Of a DNA stretch of 64,000 nucleotides, positions 8,750 to 18,209 are shown one piece after another (within the stretch, counting starts at the first letter, position 1; every line of letters starts with the position of its first letter). The notes beneath the pieces were generated by a model that had not been told where the DNA came from, made no database searches, and saw only the letters and a program-made list of their open reading frames with translations. Source of the DNA: Verrucomicrobiales bacterium (GTDB taxonomy: Bacteria; Verrucomicrobiota; Verrucomicrobiia; Limisphaerales; UBA9464); contig JAIYBC010000064.1 in the NCBI GenBank assembly GCA_027488845.1, positions 1 through 64,000 of the forward strand, given 5' to 3'. A program made the position numbers and the translations under genes.

Positions 8750-8778
8750 TTGGAGACTGTCGGGATTCGCCCTACGGT
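8750..8778 (+). promoter_or_regulatory. Promoter of the PDZ pseudo-protease gene
   Basis: TTGGAG (8750-8755), 17-base spacer, TACGGT (8773-8778), eight bases, ATG at 8787. Divergent from the lipoprotein promoter with about 60 bases between the two -35 elements. Confidence 0.55.
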
Positions 8779-8786
8779 CCGACCCA

Positions 8787-10943
8787 ATGATGCGCGCCGT
8801 CCTCCTGCTCCTGTTGTCCACCCTGGTGGCCGGAGCCGCCCCGCTCGCCCCCGCCAAGGTGATCGCCTCGGTCGCCAAGGGTCTCGTCCAGGTGGAATTC
8901 CACCTGCGGTTCGACAAGGGCGACGCCCCGCATGGCATCCTCGACCAGGATCCCCGTTCCACCGGTCCCCGCTTCAACACCCTCGCCGACATCATCGCCG
9001 AGGAGCGCCCGCTGGAGACCTGCGGCTACCTCGTCGGCGCGGACCGCGTCGTGGCCATGGATCCGTGCATCCACCCGCGCTTCATCGAGTCCATCGTCGT
9101 CCGCCAGGGCGACGTGACGACCACCGCCAAGGTCGAGGCCCACTTCCGCGACCAATGGGCGCTGGTGCTGACCCTGGACGCGCCGCTGAAGGGCGCCGTC
9201 CCGCTGCGGTTCGCCCCCAAGGGTTCGGAACCGCCGGTCGGGATCGTGACCTACTTCCGGCAGGACGGCCAACTGACCCGCGTGATGCTGCCGTTCGGCG
9301 GGCAGTTCCTCGAGACGCCCGACGGACGTGGCCACCGGATCACCGAGAACCAAGGCATCGCGGTCGCCGCGGACGGACGGGCGTTGGGGCTGGTGATGAA
9401 CCACCGGTCCGATCCGAACCACGGCTGGAAGGGCGATCCGCTGCGTTGGAGCCGTTTCTCCAGCGCCGAGTTCGCGGCGAAGCTCGCCGAATTGGAACGG
9501 CATACGAAGGAGTCGCTCTTCCGCGTGCGGCTCAGCTTCCGCAGTCCCAAGAGCACCCCGGCCTCGCAGAATGCGGGCCGGTTCCGCGGCCGTGGCGGCG
9601 ACGACGGGGAGGACGACGCCTCGACGGAGCGGGATGCGTTGGGCGTGCTTCTGCCCGGAGGGCGGATCGCGGTGCTCGTGGCATTGAAGCCGAACGTCAC
9701 CGCCCGCCTGGAGCGGATCACCGTGTTCCGGGGCAAGCCCGAGGGCGAGCCGGCCAAGTTCGTGGCCTCGCTGCGCGACCTCGGCGTGCTGGTGGCCGAG
9801 ATCGACGTCGCCGGTTCGAAGCCGTTCGAGGCCGACGCCGCCCATCCCGCCGACCTGCTGGGCCGGCTGTTGCTGCGGGCCGACGTCGATCTCCAAGGGG
9901 AGACGCGCACCGCCTACTTCCACCTCGCCCGCATCGCGGGCGTCCGCGTCGGGACCCGGCTGGAGGCCTATCCCGAGCTTTCGGACACCGAGGTGAAGGA
10001 CGCCTTCCTGTTCACCCCCGAAGGCCGTCTCCACGCCATGCCCATCGTCCGGAGGGACCGGAATCCCGGACGTGAAGGCGGCGGACAGAGCCGTCTGCTG
10101 ACCACCGCACGCCAGCTGTTCGCCGCGGTGCAAGGGGTCCCTGGAACCGCGGATCCGGCGAACGTCCCCGTGGCGGAGGCCGACGAGAACCGCCTCGCGT
10201 GGCTCGGAGTCGAGATGCAGCCGCTGTCGCGGGAACTGGCCCGGGCCAACAACGTCTCGGACCAGACCCGTGACGGACAGTCCGGCGGCCTGATCACGTT
10301 CGTCCACACGGACTCCCCGGCCGCCCGCGCCGGCATCAAGCCCGGCATGGTCCTCCTCCGCCTGCGCTCGCCGCTCCAGCCCATCCCGATCGAGGTCCAG
10401 TTGGAGGAGGACTTCGCCCGGGCCCAGGGCTTCCCTTGGGAGCGGCTCGACGAGATCCGCGACCAGTTCTTCGAACGCATCCCGACCCCGTGGCCGCCGG
10501 TGGAGACCTCGTTCACCCGCGCCCTGACCGACCTCGGATTCGGTTCGCGGTTCACCGCCGAGTTCATCGACGAAGGCCGTCTGGTCACGAAGGAGTTCAC
10601 CGTCGAGCCCGGTCCGTCCCACTACGAGGCGGCGCCGCGCTACAAGTCCGAGAGCCTCGGGATCACCGTGCGCGAACTCACCTACGACGTCCGCCGCTAC
10701 CTGCAGCGGCCGGCCGGCGAACCCGGCGTGGTCGTCTCCCGCATCGAACCCGGTGGCCGGGCCAGCGTCGGCGGGGTGAAGCCCTTCGAACTCGTCACCC
10801 ACGTGAATGAACAGCCGGTGATGTCGGTGGCGGACTTCGAGAAGCTCACCGCCGGCAACATCGAGCTCAAGCTGACCGTCAAGCGCATGTCCAAGGGCCG
10901 CCTCGTCACCATCAAGGCCTTGGCCGGCGAGAAGCGGGACTGA
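8787..10943 (+). CDS. Secreted two-PDZ protein with degenerate HtrA-like protease domain
   Basis: A 718-residue protein with a signal peptide (MMRAVLLLLLSTLVAGA). The first 200 residues resemble a trypsin-like HtrA fold: CGYLVGADRVVAMDP sits where HtrA has the His-containing motif and NQGIAVAADGRALGL where it has GNSGGPL, so by eye both the catalytic His and Ser are missing. Two PDZ domains follow, about residues 470-530 (LGVEMQPLSREL ... AARAGIKPGMVLL) and 628-706 (GVVVSRIEPGGRASVGGVK). The likely role is periplasmic binding or scaffolding rather than proteolysis (inference). The frame stays open far upstream of 8787, but the signal peptide and promoter fix this start. It stands alone. Confidence 0.78.
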   Translation: MMRAVLLLLLSTLVAGAAPLAPAKVIASVAKGLVQVEFHLRFDKGDAPHGILDQDPRSTGPRFNTLADIIAEERPLETCGYLVGADRVVAMDPCIHPRFIESIVVRQGDVTTTAKVEAHFRDQWALVLTLDAPLKGAVPLRFAPKGSEPPVGIVTYFRQDGQLTRVMLPFGGQFLETPDGRGHRITENQGIAVAADGRALGLVMNHRSDPNHGWKGDPLRWSRFSSAEFAAKLAELERHTKESLFRVRLSFRSPKSTPASQNAGRFRGRGGDDGEDDASTERDALGVLLPGGRIAVLVALKPNVTARLERITVFRGKPEGEPAKFVASLRDLGVLVAEIDVAGSKPFEADAAHPADLLGRLLLRADVDLQGETRTAYFHLARIAGVRVGTRLEAYPELSDTEVKDAFLFTPEGRLHAMPIVRRDRNPGREGGGQSRLLTTARQLFAAVQGVPGTADPANVPVAEADENRLAWLGVEMQPLSRELARANNVSDQTRDGQSGGLITFVHTDSPAARAGIKPGMVLLRLRSPLQPIPIEVQLEEDFARAQGFPWERLDEIRDQFFERIPTPWPPVETSFTRALTDLGFGSRFTAEFIDEGRLVTKEFTVEPGPSHYEAAPRYKSESLGITVRELTYDVRRYLQRPAGEPGVVVSRIEPGGRASVGGVKPFELVTHVNEQPVMSVADFEKLTAGNIELKLTVKRMSKGRLVTIKALAGEKRD

Positions 10944-11307
10944 GCCATCTTGCTGCGACTGGGGGGCTGCACGCGGAGACGCGGAGCCCGCGGAGGGAGC
11001 TGGAATAAGCCGTCGGGCGTGGCGCACGAGGCCAAGGGGAGGTCCCTGTCGGCCGGCGCTTCACCTCGACGGGATCCGCTTCGCACCCTTGGCACCCTTG
11101 GTTGTGAATCCCCTCGGCGTCTCCGCGTCACGGCGGGCGAAAACGCGGCCAAGGATTCGTTTTCGCGCGGAGGCGCGGAGTTCGCGGAGAAAAGCGCCGG
11201 AAACGCCTCAGGCATCGCGTCCGGGTTGAAGGAGAGCGTCCCGGGATGGGACCTGATGCCGAAGGGAGCTGCCCGCACCCTTCCTTCACCTCCGATCGAT
11301 GGGGGTG
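10944..11307. other. Gene-free stretch with dispersed repeats
   Basis: No gene seen. It holds repeat sequence: ACGCGGAGACGCGGAG near 10973, the CACCCTTGGCACCCTTGG unit near 11087 (reverse complement of units near 21325 and 25795), and CTCCGCGTC plus a GCGGAGGCGCGGAG arm near 11115-11190. It separates convergent genes. Confidence 0.6.
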
Positions 11308-12129
11308 TCAGGCCCGAAGCGGGGCGGTTCCGAGCAGTTCGGCAGCCTTCGCGGGAAGATCGCCGGTCTTCATCAGCGACTCGCCCACGAGAATGGCCCG
11401 GGCGCCGACGCGCATCAGGCGTTCCACGTCGGCCCGGACATGGATGCCGCTTTCGCCGACCAGCAGACGGTCGACGCCGTCGTCCGCTGAGAAGAGCATC
11501 GGGGCGAGCCGTTCGGTGGTTGCCAGGTCCACCCGGAAGCTCTTCAGGTCCCGGTTGTTCACTCCCACGAGTCGGGCACCGCAACGGAGCGCACGCACCA
11601 TCTCCGACTCGTCGTGCACCTCGACCAGGACCGCCAATCCCGTGGCGTCGGCAAGGGCGTGGAAGTGGGCGATCTGTTCGTCCGTGAGGATCGCGACGAT
11701 CAGGAGGATCGCGTCCGCACCCCACTCGACCGCCTCGAGGATCTGGCGTTCGTCGATGATGAAGTCCTTGCGGAGCAGGGGCAGGCCCACGGCGGCGCGG
11801 ATGTCGCGGAGGTAGCCGAGCGTTCCCTGGAAGAACTTCTCGTCGGTCAGCACGGAAAGGCAGCTGGCACCGGCCTGCTCGTAGTCGCGGGCGATGCGGA
11901 CGGGATCGAAGTCGGGGCGGATCACGCCGAGGCTCGGGGAGGCCTTCTTGACCTCCGCGATGAGCCCGACGTCCCCGCGGCGCGGGTTGCGCAAGGCGCC
12001 GAAGAAGTCGCGGACGCCGTCGCCGCGGTTCCGGACCGCCTCGCGCAGCCGGGATGCCGTGATCGCGCCGGCCGGAAGGCGGGCGACCTCGATCTGCTTC
12101 TGGGCAACGATGGTGTCCAGGATGGTCAT
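11308..12129 (-). CDS. trpC: Indole-3-glycerol phosphate synthase
   Basis: A 273-residue TIM-barrel enzyme of tryptophan synthesis, converting carboxyphenylamino-deoxyribulose phosphate to indole-3-glycerol phosphate. Visible motifs: LIAEVKKASPSLGVI (catalytic Lys, phosphate loop), LPLLRKDFIID (second Lys), AVLVEVHDESEM (catalytic Glu), VGVNNRDLKSF, and GESGIHVRAD plus AILVGESLM for phosphate binding. Length is normal. ATG 12129 is chosen because the family starts with ILDTIVAQKQIEV; a -10-like TACATT ends 9 bases upstream. Other trp genes are absent from the window, so the pathway is split. It lies 64 bases after glycerate kinase on the same strand. Confidence 0.95.
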   Translation of the reverse strand: MTILDTIVAQKQIEVARLPAGAITASRLREAVRNRGDGVRDFFGALRNPRRGDVGLIAEVKKASPSLGVIRPDFDPVRIARDYEQAGASCLSVLTDEKFFQGTLGYLRDIRAAVGLPLLRKDFIIDERQILEAVEWGADAILLIVAILTDEQIAHFHALADATGLAVLVEVHDESEMVRALRCGARLVGVNNRDLKSFRVDLATTERLAPMLFSADDGVDRLLVGESGIHVRADVERLMRVGARAILVGESLMKTGDLPAKAAELLGTAPLRA

Positions 12130-12193
12130 GTGGGGACGAATGTAGTCCGGCGAATCGGGCGGAATCACGCAGGAAGCGCGGTTGCGCCACGGT

Positions 12194-13318
12194 TCAGCCG
12201 AGGAACTCGCGTCCCACCTTCTCGGCAAGGCGGCCGAGCCAGAGGGAGGGCTTGGACTTGGCCTCGACCGGACTGGTGAGGGTGGGGGACATGCCGGCCA
12301 CCAGATGGAAGAGGCGTTGCTGGCCCGCGCCGACCTGCATCCCCTCGGTCATGCCGGCGAGGCCGATGCAGCGGACGCCGTGGCGTTGGCAGAGTTGGGC
12401 GACCTGGCCGGTGCCCTTGCCCATGTAGGTCTGCCGGTCGATGGCTCCCTCGCCGGTGATGACGAGGTCCGCGGTGGCGATACGTTCCTCGAGGTTCGCC
12501 TGCCGGCAGAAGATCCCGAATCCGGACTCCAGCGTGGCGCCGAGGAAGACCCGCAGGCCGAAGCCCAATCCGCCCGCCGCGCCCGCTCCGGGTTCGCTGG
12601 CGAGGTCGAAGCCCCGTTCGGCGGCCGCGAGTTCCGCGAGACGTCGCAGGGCGTTCTCGGCCATCGGCGCCTGCTCGGCCCGCAGGCCTTTCTGGGGACC
12701 GTACACTCGGCTGCATCCCTGCGCGCCGAGCAGCGGGTTGTCGACGTCCACCGCCACCGTCACCGGGCACGACGGAAGCTCGGACGGCGGGAACCAGTGG
12801 TGCAGACGGTCGAGCTGGATCCATTTCTCGATGGGCCGTTCCGAGGCGTCGCAGAATTCCCATCCGAGGCCGCGCGCGAGGCCGAACCCGGCGTCGTTGG
12901 TGGCGCTGCCGCCGATACCCACGAGGATCTCCGAGGCCCCGGCGTCGAGCGCCGAGCGGAACACGGCGGCGAGTCCGATGGTGTCCAGTTCGAACGGATG
13001 GAAGCGTCCCGGCGGAAGCTGCGCGAGGCCGACGACGGAGGCCGACTCGACGATGGCCCGGCCCGAGGCGGGGTCGAACCACCAGGTCGCCTTCAGCGGC
13101 CGATGGGCGGCGTCCTCGGTCTCCACGGTCCGTTCCTCCGCACCCAGCAGTTCGGCCATGATCGCCCCGAACCCGTCGCCGCCGTCGCTCATCGGAACCA
13201 TCTCCAGGTCGTCCATCGGACGCGCCGCCATCCAGCCCGTGGCGATCGCCTCGGCGGCGGCGCGGGCGGTGAGGGTGCCCTTGAACTTGTCCGGGACGAT
13301 CAGGACGCGGAGAGACAT
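12194..13318 (-). CDS. Glycerate kinase (GarK/GlxK family)
   Basis: A 374-residue cytoplasmic kinase that phosphorylates D-glycerate, the usual end step of glyoxylate and glucarate-type catabolism. Motifs typical of the family: VLIVPDKFKGTLTA at the N-terminus, VPMSDGGDGF (active-site region), ILVGIGGSATNDAG (nucleotide/glycerate site), GAGAAGGLGFGL and VITGEGAIDRQTYMGK near the C-terminus. Length matches the family. A promoter-like TTGCAC-N19-CAGACT ends 6 bases before the ATG, so a leaderless mRNA is likely. It is divergent from proB. Whether the product is the 2- or the 3-phosphate is not readable from sequence. Confidence 0.92.
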   Translation of the reverse strand: MSLRVLIVPDKFKGTLTARAAAEAIATGWMAARPMDDLEMVPMSDGGDGFGAIMAELLGAEERTVETEDAAHRPLKATWWFDPASGRAIVESASVVGLAQLPPGRFHPFELDTIGLAAVFRSALDAGASEILVGIGGSATNDAGFGLARGLGWEFCDASERPIEKWIQLDRLHHWFPPSELPSCPVTVAVDVDNPLLGAQGCSRVYGPQKGLRAEQAPMAENALRRLAELAAAERGFDLASEPGAGAAGGLGFGLRVFLGATLESGFGIFCRQANLEERIATADLVITGEGAIDRQTYMGKGTGQVAQLCQRHGVRCIGLAGMTEGMQVGAGQQRLFHLVAGMSPTLTSPVEAKSKPSLWLGRLAEKVGREFLG

Positions 13319-13324
13319 GGAGGG

Positions 13325-13355
13325 AGTCTGGTCGTCGTCGCCGCCGTGGGTGCAA
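13325..13355 (-). promoter_or_regulatory. Leaderless-type promoter of glycerate kinase
   Basis: On the minus strand: TTGCAC (13355-13350), 19-base spacer, CAGACT (13330-13325), six bases, ATG. The spacer is longer than usual; the position of the -10 matches the other promoters of the window. Confidence 0.5.
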
Positions 13356-13391
13356 TGCGAAAAACCCCGGGTCCCGGCTCCGACTCGGCCA

Positions 13392-13420
13392 TTGGCCCGC
13401 CGAGGGCTCTCTGCCAGTCT
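13392..13420 (+). promoter_or_regulatory. Leaderless-type promoter of proB
   Basis: TTGGCC (13392-13397), 17-base spacer, CAGTCT (13415-13420), six bases (CCACCG), GTG at 13427. The spacing decides the GTG start of proB. Confidence 0.6.
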
Positions 13421-13426
13421 CCACCG

Positions 13427-14503
13427 GTGCGTTCCACCGCGCCTACATCGTTCCGCCGGATCGTCGTCAAGCTGGGCACCGGCGTCCTCACCGACGCCAC
13501 CAAGCGGCCGGACCTGGTCCAGTTCGCCCAGCTGGTCGCCCAGATGTCCCGCCTCCGGTCGGCGGGACACGAGGTGGTTCTGGTGACCTCCGGCGCCGTC
13601 GGCGCCGGCATGGGGGTGCTGGGCTACGATTCGAGGCCTCCGAGCGTCGCCGAGAGGCAGGCCTGCGCCGCGGTGGGCCAGTCCCGGCTGATGGCGATGT
13701 ACGAGTCGCTCTTCCGGCACCATGAGATCCCTGTGGGGCAGGTGCTGTTGACCCACGAGGACCTCGCGGACCACACGCGCCATCTCAACGCCCGCAACAC
13801 GCTGCTCACCCTGCTCAAGCATGGTGTGCTTCCGATCATCAACGAGAACGACGCGGTCTCGGTGACCGAGCTGAAGTTCGGCGACAACGACCGGCTCTCC
13901 GCCCTCGTCGCCAGCCTGCTGCCGGCGGACCTCCTGGTCATCCTCACCACGGCGGAAGGCCTCATCGAGAACTTCGGCCGGCCCGACGCGCGTCTGCTGG
14001 AGGTGGTCGAGGGCATCGACGGCCGCATCGAGGCCATGGCCGGGGGCACGAGCAGCGTGACCGCGACGGGAGGCATGGCCACGAAGATCGCCGCCGCGCG
14101 GATCGTGGTGCGGTCGGGCATCCCGCTGGTGATCGCGCCGGGACACCGTCACGACGCCCTCGACCGGATCGTCCGCGGACAGTCCGTCGGGACCTTCTTC
14201 CGTCCGGAGTCCGGCCGGCTGCCGAGCCGCAAGCGTTGGATCGCCTTCTTCCACCATTCCCGCGGGACGCTCACCGTCGACGACGGCGCGGTGAAGGCGT
14301 TGCGCGACCAGGGACGGAGCCTGCTGGCTCCGGGCATCGCGGCCTGCGAGGGCGGGTTCGCGGTCGGCGACGTCGTGAAGGTCTGCGACGCGGCCGGGCG
14401 CGAGTTCGCCCGCGGCATCGTCCGCTTCGACGCCGCCGCGGTTCGCGGACGCGAGACCGGTCGCGCCGAGGTGGTCCACCGCGACGACCTGGTCGTGCTC
14501 TGA
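13427..14503 (+). CDS. proB: Glutamate 5-kinase
   Basis: A 358-residue enzyme catalysing the first step of proline synthesis, ATP-dependent formation of glutamyl 5-phosphate. The amino-acid kinase domain (about 1-255) shows RRIVVKLGTGVLT, VLVTSGAVGAGMGVLG, PIINENDAVS, KFGDNDRLSALVA and a TGGMATKIAAAR loop; a C-terminal PUA domain (about 270-358) follows, as in most bacterial ProB. Start is GTG 13427: it gives the normal N-terminus and lies 6 bases after a -10 hexamer. No proA is seen nearby. mazG follows on the same strand after 45 bases and may be co-transcribed. Confidence 0.94.
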   Translation: MRSTAPTSFRRIVVKLGTGVLTDATKRPDLVQFAQLVAQMSRLRSAGHEVVLVTSGAVGAGMGVLGYDSRPPSVAERQACAAVGQSRLMAMYESLFRHHEIPVGQVLLTHEDLADHTRHLNARNTLLTLLKHGVLPIINENDAVSVTELKFGDNDRLSALVASLLPADLLVILTTAEGLIENFGRPDARLLEVVEGIDGRIEAMAGGTSSVTATGGMATKIAAARIVVRSGIPLVIAPGHRHDALDRIVRGQSVGTFFRPESGRLPSRKRWIAFFHHSRGTLTVDDGAVKALRDQGRSLLAPGIAACEGGFAVGDVVKVCDAAGREFARGIVRFDAAAVRGRETGRAEVVHRDDLVVL

Positions 14504-14548
14504 TCCCGACGTCCCCCGAACCACCGCTTCCAACCTCCCACCCAGCCC

Positions 14549-15238
14549 ATGCGCAAAGCCCCCTCCCGACGCCTGCCGCCGATCCGCCAACTCCTGGAAC
14601 TGATGGCCGGCCTCCGGGCGCCGGACGGTTGTCCGTGGGACCGTGAGCAGGATCACATGTCCTTGCGGATGCACGCGGTGGAGGAGGTCTACGAACTGGT
14701 CGACGCGATCGAGGCGGGCGACGACGTGGAGATGGCGGAGGAGTTGGGCGACCTTTTGCTGCAGGTGGTCTTCCACGCGCAGTTGGCCGCGGAACGCGGG
14801 GCGTTCGACTTCGACCGGCTCACCCAGGTGCTGGTCGACAAGCTGGTGCGCCGGCATCCGCATGTCTTCGGCGACGTCCGGGTGAAGGACGTCGACCAGG
14901 TGTGGGCGAACTGGGAGGCGATCAAGAAGGCGGAAAAGGCCGGGTCCAGGCACGAGCGGCGTTCCGCGTTGGACGGGATACCGCGTCATCTTCCGGCGCT
15001 GATGCGGGCGCAGAAGCTGGTGAAGAAGGCGTCGAAGGCCGCGTTGCCGATGCCGGGAACGGTGCCGGAGGCGAAGGGGAAGGCGGCGGCCGCGGCGGCC
15101 CTGTTCGACTGGGTCCGGGCCTGCCAGGAGCGGGGCTGGAACGCGGAGGAGCTCCTGCGTGCCGAGACGGCGCGCCGGGAGAAGGCGCTGCGGGCCGTGG
15201 AGAAGCGTGGGTCGGCCGGGAAGACCCCGGCGAAATGA
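14549..15238 (+). CDS. mazG: Nucleoside triphosphate pyrophosphohydrolase MazG
   Basis: A 229-residue all-alpha NTP pyrophosphatase that hydrolyses (d)NTPs to monophosphates, a house-cleaning role. Motifs: LMAGLRAPDGCPWDREQ, HAVEEVYELVDAIE (EExxE metal site), EELGDLLLQVVFHAQL, and LVRRHPHVFGDVRVKD after the first domain. The C-terminal third is helical and ends in a Lys-rich tail (EKRGSAGKTPAK). Slightly shorter than E. coli MazG (263). It follows proB by 45 bases. A perfect 12-bp hairpin lies two bases after the stop. Confidence 0.93.
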   Translation: MRKAPSRRLPPIRQLLELMAGLRAPDGCPWDREQDHMSLRMHAVEEVYELVDAIEAGDDVEMAEELGDLLLQVVFHAQLAAERGAFDFDRLTQVLVDKLVRRHPHVFGDVRVKDVDQVWANWEAIKKAEKAGSRHERRSALDGIPRHLPALMRAQKLVKKASKAALPMPGTVPEAKGKAAAAAALFDWVRACQERGWNAEELLRAETARREKALRAVEKRGSAGKTPAK

Positions 15239-15240
15239 AG

Positions 15241-15268
15241 ACGCCCGACCGGGAGTCCGGTCGGGCGT
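15241..15268. terminator. Hairpin between convergent mazG and ilvD
   Basis: Perfect inverted repeat ACGCCCGACCGG / CCGGTCGGGCGT with a GAGT loop, placed between two convergent stop codons. There is no T-run, so it is a terminator-like or blocking structure rather than a textbook rho-independent terminator. Confidence 0.65.
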
Positions 15269-15289
15269 GGGGCCGGGCCGTTCGGCCGT

Positions 15290-17035
15290 TCAGAACTGGC
15301 GGTCGGTGACGGCGCCTTCGCTGGCGCTGCAGACGGAGGCCGCGTACTTGGCCAGCACGCCGCGACGGTAGTTCGGTTTCGGCTGCTTCCACTTGCGCAG
15401 CCGGGCGTCGAGTTCACGTGCGGGGATCCCGAGGGTGATCTCGCGCTTCTTGGCGTCGATGACGATCGGGTCGCCGTTGCGCACCACGGCGATCGGTCCG
15501 CCGTCGAAGGCCTCGGGGGTCACGTGGCCGATCACGAAACCGTGCGAACCGCCGCTGAAACGGCCGTCGGTGATCAGGGCGACCTCCTTGCCGAGTCCCT
15601 TGCCCATGATGGCGCTGGTCGGGGAGAGCATCTCGCGCATTCCCGGTCCGCCCTTCGGGCCCTCGCCGCGGATGACGATCACGTGGCCGGCCTTCACCTT
15701 GCCCTTGAGGATCCCCTGGAGGGCGTCCTCCTCGCGCTCGAACACGACCGCCTTGCCGGCGAACTGGAGGCCTTCCTTGCCCGAGATCTTGCCCAGTCCG
15801 CCACCGGGGCAGAGGTTGCCTCGGAACACGACCAGGTGGCTGTCCTTCTTGATGGGGTTGTCGAGGCTGCGGACGATGTCCTGTCCCTCCGGGTACTTCG
15901 GGGCGTTGCGGAGGTTCTCCGCCATCGTCTTGCCGGTGACCGTCATCACGTCGCCGTGCAGGAGCCCGGCGTCGAGGAGCATCTTCATCAGGGGCACCGT
16001 GCCGCCGATCTCGACGAGGCGGGCCATGACGTACTTGCCCGAGGGCTTGAGGTCGGCGAGGACCGGGACGCGCTTCCCGACGCGGGTCCAGTCGTCGATG
16101 GTGAGCTTCACGCCGGCGCAATGGGCCATGGCGATCAGGTGCATGACGGCGTTGGTGGATCCGCCGAGCGCGATCACCACGGTCATGGCGTTCTCGAACG
16201 CCTTCTTGGTCATGATGTCGCGGGGCCGGATGCCCTTGCGGAGGAGGTTGAGCACGGCGGCGCCGGCCTGTTCGCAGTCGACCGTCTTCTCCTGGGAGAC
16301 GGCGGCCTGGGCGGAGGAGTTCGGGAGGCTCATCCCGAGCGCCTCGATGGCGCTGGCCATGGTGTTGGCGGTGTACATGCCGCCGCAGCTTCCGGCGCCC
16401 GGGATCGCGACCTCCGCGATGGCCTCGACCTCCTCTGCGGAGCATTGGCCGGCGGCGTTCTTGCCGACCGCCTCGAAGATGTTCACCAGGTCGACGTCCT
16501 TCCCGCCGTGGGTGCCCGGGAGGATGGTTCCGCCGTAGACGAAGATGGCGGGGCGGTTGAGGCGGGCGATGGCCATGATGCAGCCCGGCATGTTCTTGTC
16601 GCAGCCGCCCACGGCGACGAAGGCGTCGAAGCCCTGGCATCCGACCACCGTCTCGATCGAATCCGCGATGACCTCGCGGGACACGAGCGAGTACTTCATG
16701 CCCTCGGTGCCCATCGAGATGCCGTCGGAGATGGTGATGGTGTTGAAGACGACCGCCTTGCCGCCGTTCTCGTTGATGCCCTGTGCGACGCTGACCGCGA
16801 GCTGGTCGATGTGCATGTTGCACGGCGTGACCATGCTCCAGGTGGAGGCGACGCCGACCTGGGGCTTGCTGAAGTCCTCCTTCTTGAAGCCGGTGGCGTA
16901 GAGCATCCCTCGGCTGGGGGCCCGCTCGATGCCGTCGACGACGATCGAGGAGAAGGCGCGTTCGGCGACGGAGGATCCGGACTTGGACGACTTGGCCGCC
17001 TTCGGGGCGGACTTGGACGGTGCGCTGCGTTTCAT
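15290..17035 (-). CDS. ilvD: Dihydroxy-acid dehydratase
   Basis: A 581-residue Fe-S dehydratase of valine, leucine and isoleucine synthesis. Fe-S and substrate motifs are clear: [55 protein letters not shown] and, near the end, [13 protein letters not shown]. It carries an unusual basic N-terminal extension ([20 protein letters not shown]) of about 20 residues before the normal [12 protein letters not shown] start. ATG 17035 is the best start; an internal start after the extension is possible but no ATG lies there. Convergent with mazG. Confidence 0.95.
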   Translation of the reverse strand: MKRSAPSKSAPKAAKSSKSGSSVAERAFSSIVVDGIERAPSRGMLYATGFKKEDFSKPQVGVASTWSMVTPCNMHIDQLAVSVAQGINENGGKAVVFNTITISDGISMGTEGMKYSLVSREVIADSIETVVGCQGFDAFVAVGGCDKNMPGCIMAIARLNRPAIFVYGGTILPGTHGGKDVDLVNIFEAVGKNAAGQCSAEEVEAIAEVAIPGAGSCGGMYTANTMASAIEALGMSLPNSSAQAAVSQEKTVDCEQAGAAVLNLLRKGIRPRDIMTKKAFENAMTVVIALGGSTNAVMHLIAMAHCAGVKLTIDDWTRVGKRVPVLADLKPSGKYVMARLVEIGGTVPLMKMLLDAGLLHGDVMTVTGKTMAENLRNAPKYPEGQDIVRSLDNPIKKDSHLVVFRGNLCPGGGLGKISGKEGLQFAGKAVVFEREEDALQGILKGKVKAGHVIVIRGEGPKGGPGMREMLSPTSAIMGKGLGKEVALITDGRFSGGSHGFVIGHVTPEAFDGGPIAVVRNGDPIVIDAKKREITLGIPARELDARLRKWKQPKPNYRRGVLAKYAASVCSASEGAVTDRQF

Positions 17036-17216
17036 GTGTTGGGAAAAGGGTGAAACCCGGCCGATCCGTGGGGAAGCCGAAAGGTGCCGGCCTTCGCGAT
17101 CTCCCGGGACGGTGGAACACGGGATCGCACGCTTGCGGTTCCCGGGAATCATGCGATCCGGTACCTTTCGGAAGGCGGATCCAACCGTCCTTCGGAAGCC
17201 GCCGAGAAAGACCCCG

Positions 17217-18209
17217 ATGAGCCTCGAACTGTTTTCGGCCCTCTCCGCGAACCTCCTGTCTCCGGCTGTCCTGTTCTTCGTCTTGGGCGTTGCCGCCACC
17301 CTCGCCAAGAGCGACCTCCGTTTCCCGGAGGCGCTCTACGCGACACTGACCATCTATCTGCTCGTCGCCATCGGATTCAAGGGTGGCTCGGCCATCTCGA
17401 AGGCAGGTCTCGCGACGATCTGGAAACCGACGCTCCTGGCGATGTCGCTTGGCATGGTCATCCCTCTCCTGACCTATCCGGCGCTCCGGTTCCTCGGCCG
17501 GTTGTCCCCGGTGGACGCCGCGGCGATCAGCGCCCACTACGGTTCCGTCAGCGCGGTGACCTTCATCGCGGCGACCAACTACCTCCGGCATGTCCAGCTG
17601 CCGTACCAGGAGTATTCTTCGGCATTCCTGGCCGTCATGGAGGCGCCGGCGATCATCGTGGGGGTCGTGTTGGGACGCCTCGGCGATCCGGGCGCGCGAT
17701 CGATTTGGACCACGGTGCGGGAAGCCGTTCGGGAGGCGGTGCTTGGGCGTAGCGTGGTGCTGCTGGTCGGCGCGATGTTGATCGGTTGGGCCACCGGACC
17801 GAAGGGGGCCGAGACCACCGCGGGATTCTTCGTAGCCCCGTTCCAGGGCATCCTCGCATTGTTCCTCCTGGAGATGGGGATGGTGGCGGCACGGCGCTTC
17901 GGCGACCTGAGGAAGGTGGGGACGTTCCTCTTGGGCTTCGGGGTCGTCGCCCCGGTCCTGAACGCGCTGTTGGGCCTGCTGCTCGCCCGATCCATCGGGC
18001 TCGACCGGGGCACCGGTGTCCTGCTGGCCACCTTGGCGGCCAGCGCCTCCTACATCGCCGCGCCGGCCGCGATGCGTTTGTCGCTTCCCGACGCCAATCC
18101 GACCTTCTACCTGACCGCCTCGCTCGGGATCACCTTCCCCTTCAACATCACCGTAGGCCTTCCCCTCTACCTGGAGATGGCCCGGAGGATCCTGCCCCCA
18201 TCGCCATGA
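17217..18209 (+). CDS. SbtA-type sodium-dependent bicarbonate transporter family protein
   Basis: A 330-residue membrane protein with about ten hydrophobic segments, matching the SbtA/DUF897 family known from cyanobacteria as Na+/HCO3- symporters. Family features: [16 protein letters not shown] near the N-terminus, [16 protein letters not shown] in the middle, [11 protein letters not shown], and the C-terminal half repeat [20 protein letters not shown]. Length is close to SbtA (about 370). Bicarbonate as substrate is inferred from the family and from the PII-like gene that overlaps its end (ATGA), the same arrangement as sbtA-sbtB. GAGAAAGA lies about 5 bases before the ATG. In a presumed heterotroph it might supply bicarbonate to carboxylases (inference). 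Confidence 0.87.
   Translation: MSLELFSALSANLLSPAVLFFVLGVAATLAKSDLRFPEALYATLTIYLLVAIGFKGGSAISKAGLATIWKPTLLAMSLGMVIPLLTYPALRFLGRLSPVDAAAISAHYGSVSAVTFIAATNYLRHVQLPYQEYSSAFLAVMEAPAIIVGVVLGRLGDPGARSIWTTVREAVREAVLGRSVVLLVGAMLIGWATGPKGAETTAGFFVAPFQGILALFLLEMGMVAARRFGDLRKVGTFLLGFGVVAPVLNALLGLLLARSIGLDRGTGVLLATLAASASYIAAPAAMRLSLPDANPTFYLTASLGITFPFNITVGLPLYLEMARRILPPSP

Noticed and set aside
7128-8786. Long in-frame extension in front of the PDZ protein
   Set aside because: It runs antisense to the sugar isomerase and DUF2959 genes, has no protein-like features, and the signal peptide and promoter fix the start at 8787.
15414-17591. Long frame antisense-shifted over ilvD
   Set aside because: Shadow of ilvD in another frame, His/Arg/Gly-rich, no domain.
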